Shown here: positions 1-8,030 of the stretch, one piece after another
Position numbering within the stretch: position 1 is the stretch's first letter
How the letters are laid out: each line of letters opens with the position of its first letter
Source of the DNA: JBFLVU01 sp037444825
GTDB lineage: Bacteria; Acidobacteriota; UBA4820; DSQY01
DNA: 64,000 bases
Reading direction: 5' to 3'
NCBI GenBank assembly: GCA_037444825.1
Contig: JBBILR010000004.1
Coordinates: 1 to 64,000 of the forward strand
Translations under genes and position numbers: made by a program
The notes under the pieces: generated by a model
Database searches by the model: none
Seen by the model: only the letters and a program-made list of their open reading frames with translations
What the model was told of the DNA's origin: nothing

Positions 1-1265
1 TCGCAGGCCTCGCACTCGGGGAGGGGCTTCTGGGGGCGGCGCAGGGTCTGGCAGAGGGGGTGGTTCCAGATGGCCTCCCAGGGGTCCTTCAGGAGGTTCC
101 CCACGCCCTCGTAGTAGGACTGGCAGGGGATCACCGTCCCGTCGGGCTCCACGGCCATGGAGAGCCGGGCGGCGGTGCACTGCTTCACGCCCAGGGCCAT
201 CTCCACGGGGTTCAGTTCGCAGTACCGCGTGGGCGTGTACCAGACGAAGCGCAGACCCCTCTCCCGGGCCCGGCGGGCCAGCTCGTCGAGCAGGGGCGCC
301 ACCTCCGCCGGGGTCAGTTCCAGCCCGCTGCTCCTGCCCTTTCCCGAGTAGATCATGCCGTTGACGGCGAAGGTCTTCAGGCCCTCCGCCGCCACCAGGT
401 CCACCAGCGCCTCGATGCCCGGCGCGTTGACCTTGGTGAGGGTGGTGTTGGTGAGGGTGTAGATGCCGGCGTCCCGGGCGGCCCTCAGCCCTTCCAGCGT
501 CTCCTCGAAGGAGTCCGAGCGGGTGAGCGCGTTGTGGAGGGAAGGGTCCGCCGACTCCAGCGTGATCTGGACGTGGTCCAGGCCGGCCTCCCGGAGCCTT
601 TCGGTGTAGCCCCGGTCGGAAAGGCGGCGCCCGTTGGTGTTGAGCCCCGTCACCAGGCCCAGCTCCTCGGCGTAGGCCACCAGGCCGGGGAGGTCGTCCC
701 GCAGCGTCGGCTCCCCGCCGGTGAAGACCACGTGGGGGATCCCCGCCGCCTGGATCTTGCGCAGGGCCGCTCGCCATCCCTCGGTGTCCAACTCGTGCAC
801 TTGCCGGCCGGGCTCGTTGTAGCAGTGGGAACACCGGTTCTGGCACCGGTAGGTGAGGGCGGCGTCCATGCGGAGGGGGGCCGAGAGGTCGGGGGTGTAC
901 GGCTCGATGAGTTCCACGCCGAGGTCCGTCTCCGGGCAGAGGCGGTCGGTGGCGGAGAGGGCCTCCACCGAGGTACGGATCCTCCGGATGTCCTCCCGGA
1001 GCGCCCCGGCGGAAACGCCTCGGTAGCGCCGGGCCATGGCCCGGGCGGTCTCCTCCTCGGAGAGGCCGTCCAGCAGGAGTTTCACCACCTCCGCGGCGGT
1101 GGCGTTCAGGTGGAAAATCCGGCTGGCGTCCACCGTGAGGACGGCGCGGCCGGAGGGCTCCACGCGCAGGTGGGCCCGGTGGTCGGCCTCCCCGGCCCGC
1201 AGGGTGCCGGCGTAGAGCCCCGGGGCGAGGGGCTTCACCTTTCGAAACCAGTCCCGAAGTCCCAT
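1..1265 (-). CDS. Radical SAM/SPASM maturase with PqqD-like N-terminus (3' end cut by window)
   Basis: Translation from the ATG at 1263-1265 gives a protein of more than 420 residues that runs off the left edge. Residues about 35-125 resemble a PqqD-like peptide-recognition domain (small winged helix, LNATAAEVVKLLLDG). Near residue 140 is the radical SAM cluster motif CQNRCSHC (CX3CX2C), followed by the glycine-rich VFTGGEPT. The C-terminal part has SPASM-type cysteines (VKQC, VIPCQS, PECEAC) and is truncated. In the known family such enzymes modify ribosomally made peptides or protein tails with carbon-centred radical chemistry. The gene starts 3 nt after the stop of the upstream membrane protein, and its AGGTGA ribosome site overlaps that stop, so the two are translationally coupled. 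The upstream protein ends in a Cys-Ala repeat, an obvious candidate substrate; this link is inference. Confidence 0.88.
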   Translation of the reverse strand, partial: MGLRDWFRKVKPLAPGLYAGTLRAGEADHRAHLRVEPSGRAVLTVDASRIFHLNATAAEVVKLLLDGLSEEETARAMARRYRGVSAGALREDIRRIRTSVEALSATDRLCPETDLGVELIEPYTPDLSAPLRMDAALTYRCQNRCSHCYNEPGRQVHELDTEGWRAALRKIQAAGIPHVVFTGGEPTLRDDLPGLVAYAEELGLVTGLNTNGRRLSDRGYTERLREAGLDHVQITLESADPSLHNALTRSDSFEETLEGLRAARDAGIYTLTNTTLTKVNAPGIEALVDLVAAEGLKTFAVNGMIYSGKGRSSGLELTPAEVAPLLDELARRARERGLRFVWYTPTRYCELNPVEMALGVKQCTAARLSMAVEPDGTVIPCQSYYEGVGNLLKDPWEAIWNHPLCQTLRRPQKPLPECEAC

Positions 1266-1268
1266 GGC

Positions 1269-2897
1269 TCACCTCCCCCCGCCGGCGCAGGCGCAGGCGC
1301 ACCCGGCGCAGGCGCAGGCGCAGGCGCACCCGCCGCCCGAATGGCCGCCGCCCGAGGAGACGGGGACGGGGTTGGTCTTGGCCGTCACCTTGGAGGCGAG
1401 GCCCGGAACGCTCCCCACCAGGTCGTTGGCGAAGCCCTCCAGGCCGCTGACGATGCCGTGGGCCCCCGCCGAGAGGTCCGAGAGGGCGCCGGAGAGGTCG
1501 CCCCCCGAAGCCCCGCCCCCCGACCCCCCTCCGGAGGTGCGGACGGGGGTGGGCCCGTGAAAGGGGCCCCACCACCCCGGAAGGGGCAGGGGGCGCTGGC
1601 CCCACCGCTCCGTGGCCGTCCGCTCGAAGTCCTTGTCGAGGAGCATCCACTCGAAGGCCTGGGAGTAGTCCTCCGTCCCCACCCGCTTCCAGGCTTCGTC
1701 CATGATGGTCCTGTAGTAGGCCAGGGTCTTCTTCCGGCTGTAGCCCTTCATCTTCTCGGCCACCTTCTTCACGAGGTCGGTGAGGACGCGCGCCGCCTCG
1801 CCCTCGTCCAGCTTCCCGTCGTCCTTCACCGCCTTCAGGAACTCCGCCTCGTAGGAGAAGTCCGGCTTGGCCCCCTCCACCGCGCGGAAGCGGAGGGGCT
1901 TGCGCGACGTCACTTCGAGGAGCTTCTTGCGGATCATCCCGAAGAGCAGGAGGGAGAGGACGCGGTTCACCGGCTGTTCCTGCAGGACCGCCACCTCCGG
2001 AACGGTGAGGCCGCGACGGACCTCCACCCCCTCCATGCCCACGGTGGGGGGCAGGTACTGCAGGCGCCGCCGGTGGCTTTGCACGACGCCCCACGCGGAG
2101 AGACCGAAAAAGACGAGAACGAACAGGCAGGGAAAGAGCGAGCCGAGGAGGCGGACGATCCCCCGGAACAGCAGCGCGAGGGGCCCCGGCCCCTTGGGCT
2201 TCTCGGCGAGCCTCGCCATCACCCGCGCCGGGAAGGACGCGCCGAAGGTGTACTGGGCCGAGGGGGAGGCCTCGGGGATCTCCCAGACGAAGACCACCCG
2301 GCCGTTCTCCACCCGGGCGGAGGTGAAGGGCGAATCTCGGTGGTACCGCGTCTCCTCGGGCCCCACCCCCTCGGGGAAGACGAATTCGCAGAGCAGGCGC
2401 GTGGTCCCGTGGGTGAAGTCGGCCCCGTACCAGGTGGGGCTGAAGACCACGCTGGCGTACGTCTTGTCGGCGTCGTCCGGAAAGACCCGGTTCCGCACGG
2501 TGGCAAAGAGGCGGAGGGTCCCCGTGGCCCCGGGCCGGATCTCCACGCCGCCAAGGTGCACCTCCACGCCGTCCTTCACGTACTCCGAGGGGCGGATGTC
2601 GGAGAGGGGGACGCGGCCGTCGAGGTCGGCCCGGACGGAGGAGAGGTCGTAGTCGCCGGAGGGGAGCCCCACGTCCACGACGTCGATGGGTTGGCCCTCG
2701 TTGGCGAAGGTCAGGGCGTACTCCACCGTGAGGGAGGCGTCGGGGTTGATGGTGACCCGGCTCCGGTTCTGGAGGACCTGGAAGCGGTAGCCGGCCAGGG
2801 CGGGGAGGGCGGCGAACAGGAGAAGGGCGGCGGCCGCCCCCAGGAAGGCCGGGGGGCGTCGTCCCCCGGGCGGGCAGGAGAACCATCGTCTCACCAT
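1269..2897 (-). CDS. DUF2207-like membrane protein with Cys-Ala repeat C-terminal tail
   Basis: A 542-residue protein. It has an N-terminal signal or anchor (about 10-30), an extracytoplasmic beta-rich domain (about 30-220), a strong transmembrane segment near 230-262 and a cytoplasmic part that resembles DUF2207 proteins (YLPPTVGMEGVEVRRGLTVP). A Gly/Ser-rich stretch follows. The protein ends in CACACACAGCACACAGGGR, seven cysteines alternating with alanine. Membrane proteins with extreme Cys-rich low-complexity tails are known, but their role is not. The start ATG at 2895-2897 overlaps the end of the upstream small gene by 7 nt, and the radical SAM gene follows after 3 nt. I infer a tail that binds metal or is modified by the radical SAM enzyme. 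DUF2207 membership is moderately sure, and the tail is read directly from the DNA. Confidence 0.85.
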   Translation of the reverse strand: MVRRWFSCPPGGRRPPAFLGAAAALLLFAALPALAGYRFQVLQNRSRVTINPDASLTVEYALTFANEGQPIDVVDVGLPSGDYDLSSVRADLDGRVPLSDIRPSEYVKDGVEVHLGGVEIRPGATGTLRLFATVRNRVFPDDADKTYASVVFSPTWYGADFTHGTTRLLCEFVFPEGVGPEETRYHRDSPFTSARVENGRVVFVWEIPEASPSAQYTFGASFPARVMARLAEKPKGPGPLALLFRGIVRLLGSLFPCLFVLVFFGLSAWGVVQSHRRRLQYLPPTVGMEGVEVRRGLTVPEVAVLQEQPVNRVLSLLLFGMIRKKLLEVTSRKPLRFRAVEGAKPDFSYEAEFLKAVKDDGKLDEGEAARVLTDLVKKVAEKMKGYSRKKTLAYYRTIMDEAWKRVGTEDYSQAFEWMLLDKDFERTATERWGQRPLPLPGWWGPFHGPTPVRTSGGGSGGGASGGDLSGALSDLSAGAHGIVSGLEGFANDLVGSVPGLASKVTAKTNPVPVSSGGGHSGGGCACACACAGCACACAGGGR

Positions 2898-3277
2898 TTG
2901 GGCTCCTCCTGGACGAGGAAGGTTCCCCCGCAGTATCCGCAGGTGACGGAGAGGGTCCCCTCGGGGTTCAGCTTGGCCGTGGAGGGATCCACCTGGCCCC
3001 CGCAGTGGGGGCAGGTGAGGACCTTCAGCGAGAGCGGCCCCGGCGGTTCCTGGGGGGTGACCGCTCCGCCGCCCCCTTGGCCCGAGGGCGCGGGGGCCGC
3101 GCCCCCCCGAAAGGCCATGGCCAGAAGGACGACGCCCCCGAGAAGGAGCCCTCCCCCCACCACGGCTCTCGGCAAGGTCTTGCCCTGGGCCACGGCGTCG
3201 GGGTGAAGGGCCGCCAGAAAAAAGAGGCCCGCCAGAAGCCAGAGAAACACGGCGAAGAGAACCGCCGCCACCTTCAT
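2891..3277 (-). CDS. Small membrane protein with C-terminal zinc ribbon
   Basis: A 128-residue protein with two hydrophobic segments (about 5-26 and 38-57), a Gly/Pro-rich linker and a C-terminal CPHC...CGYC pair (about 88-118) typical of a zinc ribbon. I do not recognise a named family. It is the first gene of a three-gene minus-strand operon, overlapping the start of the DUF2207-like protein by 7 nt. Co-expression with a Cys-rich tail protein and a radical SAM maturase suggests an accessory membrane role in that system. The topology puts the ribbon on the same side as the C-terminus; I cannot say which side that is. Confidence 0.75.
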   Translation of the reverse strand: MKVAAVLFAVFLWLLAGLFFLAALHPDAVAQGKTLPRAVVGGGLLLGGVVLLAMAFRGGAAPAPSGQGGGGAVTPQEPPGPLSLKVLTCPHCGGQVDPSTAKLNPEGTLSVTCGYCGGTFLVQEEPKW

Positions 3278-3454
3278 GGGACCGCCCTCCCTGTCCCAAG
3301 CCTACCCGAAGGTCGGCGCCCGAGGCAACGGGGGCCGTGGGGGGCCTTCTTCCCTCGGTCCGAACGTCCGGGTTTCGCCGGCCCCCCGCTTTCTTTCGCC
3401 CTTTTGACTGCCCTCCGGCTTTTCTGGCGGGGAGCAGAAAAAGAACCTATATTG

Positions 3455-5737
3455 ATGAAAAAACCGGGGAACGAAGTGAAAACGCCTCAAGGCGGCGGAA
3501 AGCCTCTCAGGAATTCCCCCCTTCGGCTCTGGGGGGTCATGGGCCTGGCGGCGGTCCTTGTGGCGGTCCTTTCGGCGGCCCTGTTCGCGCGGAAGGAATA
3601 CCGGCGGAGTGTCCAGGAGGCCGAGAAACGCCTTTCGACGCTGGCGGAAGAGCGTCGGCGGCTGGCGGGCCATCTCCTCGAAGAGGCCCGAAAGGACCTC
3701 GAAACCCTTCGGAGCTACCCGACGCTGAAGGTCCTGGTGGAGGGGCAGGCCCCGTCTCCCTCCAAGGCGCCCTCCCCCCGGGGGGAAGGCCCCCGGGCCC
3801 ACCTCGAAGCGCTCCTCGGGGCCTTTATTCGGATCCGCGGCTACGAGGGGGCCTACCTCCTCGACGGCCGAGGCGCGACGATGGCCGCCTCGCCGGGTGC
3901 ACCCCCCCTTCCCGAGGCCTGCCGCGCGTGGCTCCGGGATCCCCTTCAGCGGGAGGTTTCCTGCCGCTTCTTCCCCCGGCCCGAGGGCGGGGCCTGGCTC
4001 GTCTACGCCGCCCCCGCCGGTCTTGCGAAGGCCGGCCAAGCCACCCCGTACCTTCTCCTTCTCGAAGACCCACGCCGCCGCCTCTTTCCTTTGATTTTGC
4101 CCCTGCCCCATCCATCGGCCACCGAGGAGATCCTCCTGGCGGACCGGGAAGGGGACCGAATCCGCTATCTGACCCCCCTCCGGTTTTCCAGCGCTCCCCC
4201 GCTTTCCCTTTCCGTTCCCTTCCAACGGCAAGGCTTGGCGGCGCGGGAGGCCTTCGTGGCCGGGGCCGCTTTCGGGCGCTTCACCGACTACCGAGGACGG
4301 GAGGTCTTTGCCGCGGTGCGCCAGCTGGCCGGCCCGCGGTGGGCTCTCGTCGTGAAGGCCGATGAGGAGGAGGTGCTGGGGCCATTTCGCGCGGAGCTCC
4401 TCCTTGGCTTCGCTTTCGCCGCGATCCTTCTGGCCTTTCTGGCGGCAACCGGGGCGGCCTTCCTCCGAAGAAAGCGCCTTCTGGCGGCGCTGGGCGAACG
4501 GGAGGCGGCCCTTCGCCACGAGACGGAACTCTCCCGCCTGAACCGCTTCTACCGGACCCTTTCCCGGGTCAACGAGACCCTCGTCCATGCGGCGGAGCCG
4601 GAGGCGCTCCTTCGGGACGTCTGCCGCGTCCTCGTGGAAACCGGCGGCTTTTCGCTGGCCTGGGTCGGGGAGGCCGAAGAAGGGGGGCGCGTGGCGATCC
4701 GCGCCGGTGCGGGAGAGGCCGCGGACTACCTGAAGGAGCTCTCCGTGCGCTGCGACGACGCGCCGGAGGGGCGAGGCCCTTGCGGTACGGCCTTCCGCGA
4801 AGGGCGGGCCGTGTACATCGCGGATTGGGCGGAAGACCCGCGCTCGGCCCCCTGGCGGGAGAAGGGCCTCTCCTACGGGATCCGCTCCTGCGCTTCCTTT
4901 CCCATGCGCCACGCCGGGAAAATCTGGGGAATCCTGACCCTCTACGCCGCCGAGAGGGACGCCTTCGACGAAGAGCGCCTGCGGCTGGGTCAGGAGCTGG
5001 CCGACGACGTGGCCTTCGCCCTCCGCAGTTTGGAAGATCGGGGGAACCTCCTTCAGATCCAAGAGCGCCTTCTGGAGGCCCAGAAACTGGAGACCATCGG
5101 GCTGATCGCGGGGGGTGTGGCCCACGAGGTTCGGAACCCGCTCTTCGCGTTGCAGACGCTGGTGGCGGGGCTGGAGCGGAAGCTTTCGGGCCGGGGGGAC
5201 CTGTCGGAGTTTTTCGGCCACATGAAGGACCAGGTGGAGCGGCTGAACGCGCTGATGACGGACCTGCTGCAGCTGGGGCGGCCCATCGCGAAGGAGGACT
5301 TCGCGGAGGTGGACCTGCGGGAGGTGGTGGAGAGGGCCGTTGGAAACCTGGCGCCGCGGTTTGCAGGGATCGAGGAAAAGGTGTCGGTGGAGGGGGAGGC
5401 GCCCCGGGTTCGGGGGGTGCGGGCGAACCTCCTGCAGGTGGCGGAGAACCTGGTTTCCAACGCTCTTTCCTTCACGCCGGAGGGGGAGAGGGTGGCGGTG
5501 AGCCTGCGGGCGGAGGGGGGCGAGGCGGTGGTGGAGGTGCGGGACCGGGGCCCGGGGATTCCGCGGGAGCTTCTGGGGAAGCTCTTCACGCCCTTCGCCA
5601 GCAAGCGGAAGGGGGGGACGGGCCTGGGGCTGGCCATCGTGCGGAAGATCGTGGAGGCCCACGGGGGGACGGTGGAGGCGAGGAACAACGACCCGCCCCC
5701 CGGGGCCTGCTTCACCGTGCGCCTGCCGGCGCCTTGA
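3455..5737 (+). CDS. Membrane sensor histidine kinase with extracytoplasmic sensor and GAF domain
   Basis: A 760-residue kinase. Two transmembrane segments (about 26-45 and 313-337) flank a periplasmic sensor region. A GAF domain (about 360-520) follows, then the HisKA box GGVAHEVRNPLFAL with phospho-accepting His557, then a GHKL ATPase with the glycine boxes RDRGPGIP and GGTGLGLAIV. I chose the ATG at 3455 because the MKKPGNEVK start leaves a short basic N-tail before the first membrane helix; a start at 3539 would begin inside that helix. The upstream region lacks a strong Shine-Dalgarno sequence. It is the first of three kinases in a row, separated by 40 and 6 nt, with no DNA-binding response regulator beside them. 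The signal sensed is unknown. Confidence 0.9.
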   Translation: MKKPGNEVKTPQGGGKPLRNSPLRLWGVMGLAAVLVAVLSAALFARKEYRRSVQEAEKRLSTLAEERRRLAGHLLEEARKDLETLRSYPTLKVLVEGQAPSPSKAPSPRGEGPRAHLEALLGAFIRIRGYEGAYLLDGRGATMAASPGAPPLPEACRAWLRDPLQREVSCRFFPRPEGGAWLVYAAPAGLAKAGQATPYLLLLEDPRRRLFPLILPLPHPSATEEILLADREGDRIRYLTPLRFSSAPPLSLSVPFQRQGLAAREAFVAGAAFGRFTDYRGREVFAAVRQLAGPRWALVVKADEEEVLGPFRAELLLGFAFAAILLAFLAATGAAFLRRKRLLAALGEREAALRHETELSRLNRFYRTLSRVNETLVHAAEPEALLRDVCRVLVETGGFSLAWVGEAEEGGRVAIRAGAGEAADYLKELSVRCDDAPEGRGPCGTAFREGRAVYIADWAEDPRSAPWREKGLSYGIRSCASFPMRHAGKIWGILTLYAAERDAFDEERLRLGQELADDVAFALRSLEDRGNLLQIQERLLEAQKLETIGLIAGGVAHEVRNPLFALQTLVAGLERKLSGRGDLSEFFGHMKDQVERLNALMTDLLQLGRPIAKEDFAEVDLREVVERAVGNLAPRFAGIEEKVSVEGEAPRVRGVRANLLQVAENLVSNALSFTPEGERVAVSLRAEGGEAVVEVRDRGPGIPRELLGKLFTPFASKRKGGTGLGLAIVRKIVEAHGGTVEARNNDPPPGACFTVRLPAP

Positions 5738-5777
5738 CTCCCCCGCGGGGGGGCGGTAAGGTGGGAGCGGAACCGGC

Positions 5778-8024
5778 GTGAAAGGACCTTGGAGGAGCGG
5801 CTTGGGGACGCCCGGCGATTCGGACCTTTACCGGGACCTCTTCGAACAGAGCGAGGACCTCATCGCCCTCTTCGACGAGGAGGGGCGCTTCCTCATGATC
5901 AACCCCGCCGGGGCCGCGGCGCTGGGGTGCGCCTCCCCGAAGGAGGTGGTGGGGCGCCCCCTGAGCGACTTCCTCCACCCCAAGTTTCGGGAGGAGTGGC
6001 GCCCCGTGGTGGAGCGGATCCTCAAGGAAGGGAAGGGGGATTCGCAGGTCTGCGTGAGGAGGCCGTCGGGGGAGACGCGGATCTTCGCCGCCCGGAGCAC
6101 GGTGAAGTCCGGAGGACCGGGGGTCCGGGTGATCCGCACCTCGGCGAGGGACATCACCGCCTGGAAGCGGATGGAGCGGGCCCTGAAGGAGGGGGTCCGC
6201 AGCTACCGGTCGCTCTTCGACGCCGTCTCCGACGCCCTCTACGTCCAGGACCGGCAGGGCCGCTTTCTGGACGTGAACCGGGGGGCGGTGGCCATGTACG
6301 GCTACGCGCGGGAGGAGTTCCTGGGGAGGACTCCCGACTTCCTCTCGGCCCCGGGGAAGAACGACCCGGAAAAGCTCAAGCGGGACCTGGAGGCGGCCTT
6401 CGCCGGGGAGACGAGGGTCTTCGAGTGGTGGGGGCGGCGGAAGAACGGCGAGGTCTTCCCCAAGGAGGTGGTCCTCAACCCCGCCGTGTACTTCGGCCAG
6501 GAGGTGGTGGTGGCCTCCGCCCGGGAGATCACCGCCGAACGGCGGGCGGCGGAGGAGGCGGCCCGGGCCGCGAGGCGGTACGAGACCCTCCTGGAGGAGG
6601 CCGGAGACGCCGTCTTCGTGATGGAGGGGGACCGCTTCGTCTCCGCCAACCCCGCCGCCTGCCGCTTCTTCGAGTGCGACGAGGAGGACCTCGTGGGCGC
6701 TTGCCCCTACGACTTCTCCCCACCGCGCCAGCCCGACGGGCGCGACTCGAGGGAGAAGGCGCTGGAGAAGATCCGGGCGGCCCTCGAGGGGGAGCCCCAG
6801 ATCTTCTTTTGGCGCCACCGCACCCAGGGGGGCCGCCCGCTGGACGCCGAAGTCCACCTGCGGCGCCTCGTGGAAAACGGCACCGTGCGCCTCCAGGCGG
6901 TGGTGCGGGACGTGGGGGAGCGGGCCCGGAGGGAGGAACTCCTGGAGCGGAGCCGCGCCCGCCTGAAGAGCATCTTCGACCGCCTGCGCCACGTCTATTT
7001 CTCGGTGGCGATGCCCTCCCGGCGGGTCCTGGAACTCTCCGAGGGCTTCGAGGCCCTTTTCGGACTCCCCCGGGAGGAGATCCGCCCCGACCCGCGGTGG
7101 TGGGAGGAGCGGGTCCACCCCGAGGACCGGCCCTCCTGGCGGGAGTCCCACGACCGGCTCCTCCAGGGTGGGGAGCTGGACGCCTCCTACCGGATCGTGC
7201 GCCCCGACGGGACCGTCCGCCGGATCCACGACCGGACGGTGCCGGTTTTCGAGGAGGGCCGCCTGGTCCGGGTGGAGGGGGTCTTGGAGGACGTGACGGA
7301 GGTGGACCGCCTGCGGGAAGTGGAACGGCGGAACCGGGAGATGGAGTTCCTGGGGCGGCTTACCCAGGGCCTGGCCCACGAGGTTCGGAACCCCCTCTTC
7401 GCCGTCCAGGTGAACCTCCGCCTCCTGGAGCGCCACGTGGAAGGCGACCCCACGGCCGCCCAGGCTCTGGCCCACGTGAAGGAGCACCTCGGCCGCCTCA
7501 ACGACGTCATGAAGGACGTCCTGGAGCTGGGCCGGAGGCCGTGCCCCGCGGAGGAGGGCCTCTTCCCCCTGGCGGAGGCCCTGCGGCAGGCCCGGGAGGC
7601 CCTCCACCGGTGGAACCCTTTGGAGGCCCGCCGGGTCCTCTGGGAAGGGTCGGGAGAGGAGGCGCGCCTCCGGGGCGTCCCGGCCATCCTCGGGAGGGCC
7701 CTGGAGCATCTGGTGCGCAACGGCCTGGAGGCGGCGCCGCAGCCGGCGGAGGTGAGGGTCCATTGGGCCGCGGGAGCCTCGGGGTGCGAGGTCCGGGTGG
7801 CCGACGAAGGGCCCGGGGTCCCGCCGGAACTCCGCGCAATCCTCTTCGAGCCCTTCGTCACCGGGAAGCCGGGGCGGCGGGGGCTGGGACTGGCCCTCTG
7901 CCGCCACTACGCCTCCCTCTTCGGCGGGACCGTATCGCTGGAGCGGCAGGACGGGAAAGGGGCGACCTTCCTTCTGAAGATTCCCGGGCCCGATGGCCTT
8001 TCGGCCTCCCCCCCGGAGGAGTGA
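5778..8024 (+). CDS. Cytosolic multi-PAS sensor histidine kinase
   Basis: A 748-residue protein starting with GTG at 5778. It has four PAS-like modules (about 20-135, 140-260, 265-385 and 400-510), a HisKA box GLAHEVRNPLFAV with His534, and a GHKL ATPase domain (about 600-740; ADEGPGVPPELRAI and GRRGLGLALC). There are no transmembrane segments, so it should sense a cytoplasmic cue such as a ligand, redox state or light via one PAS. The fourth module (HPEDRPSWRESHDRLLQG) looks like a PAS_3 fold. It lies between two other kinases and is probably co-transcribed with both. The H-box is almost identical to those of its neighbours, which suggests duplication and possible mixed dimers (inference). 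Confidence 0.9.
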   Translation: MKGPWRSGLGTPGDSDLYRDLFEQSEDLIALFDEEGRFLMINPAGAAALGCASPKEVVGRPLSDFLHPKFREEWRPVVERILKEGKGDSQVCVRRPSGETRIFAARSTVKSGGPGVRVIRTSARDITAWKRMERALKEGVRSYRSLFDAVSDALYVQDRQGRFLDVNRGAVAMYGYAREEFLGRTPDFLSAPGKNDPEKLKRDLEAAFAGETRVFEWWGRRKNGEVFPKEVVLNPAVYFGQEVVVASAREITAERRAAEEAARAARRYETLLEEAGDAVFVMEGDRFVSANPAACRFFECDEEDLVGACPYDFSPPRQPDGRDSREKALEKIRAALEGEPQIFFWRHRTQGGRPLDAEVHLRRLVENGTVRLQAVVRDVGERARREELLERSRARLKSIFDRLRHVYFSVAMPSRRVLELSEGFEALFGLPREEIRPDPRWWEERVHPEDRPSWRESHDRLLQGGELDASYRIVRPDGTVRRIHDRTVPVFEEGRLVRVEGVLEDVTEVDRLREVERRNREMEFLGRLTQGLAHEVRNPLFAVQVNLRLLERHVEGDPTAAQALAHVKEHLGRLNDVMKDVLELGRRPCPAEEGLFPLAEALRQAREALHRWNPLEARRVLWEGSGEEARLRGVPAILGRALEHLVRNGLEAAPQPAEVRVHWAAGASGCEVRVADEGPGVPPELRAILFEPFVTGKPGRRGLGLALCRHYASLFGGTVSLERQDGKGATFLLKIPGPDGLSASPPEE

Positions 8025-8030
8025 CGGGCC

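Noticed and set aside
1276..1335. GCGCAG-type tandem repeat as a microsatellite
   Set aside because: It is in frame at the end of a gene and encodes the Cys-Ala tail, so the repeat follows from the protein.
60..3206. 1048-codon plus-strand frame across the radical SAM operon
   Set aside because: Three motif-bearing genes on the minus strand explain the region; the plus-strand product is low complexity.
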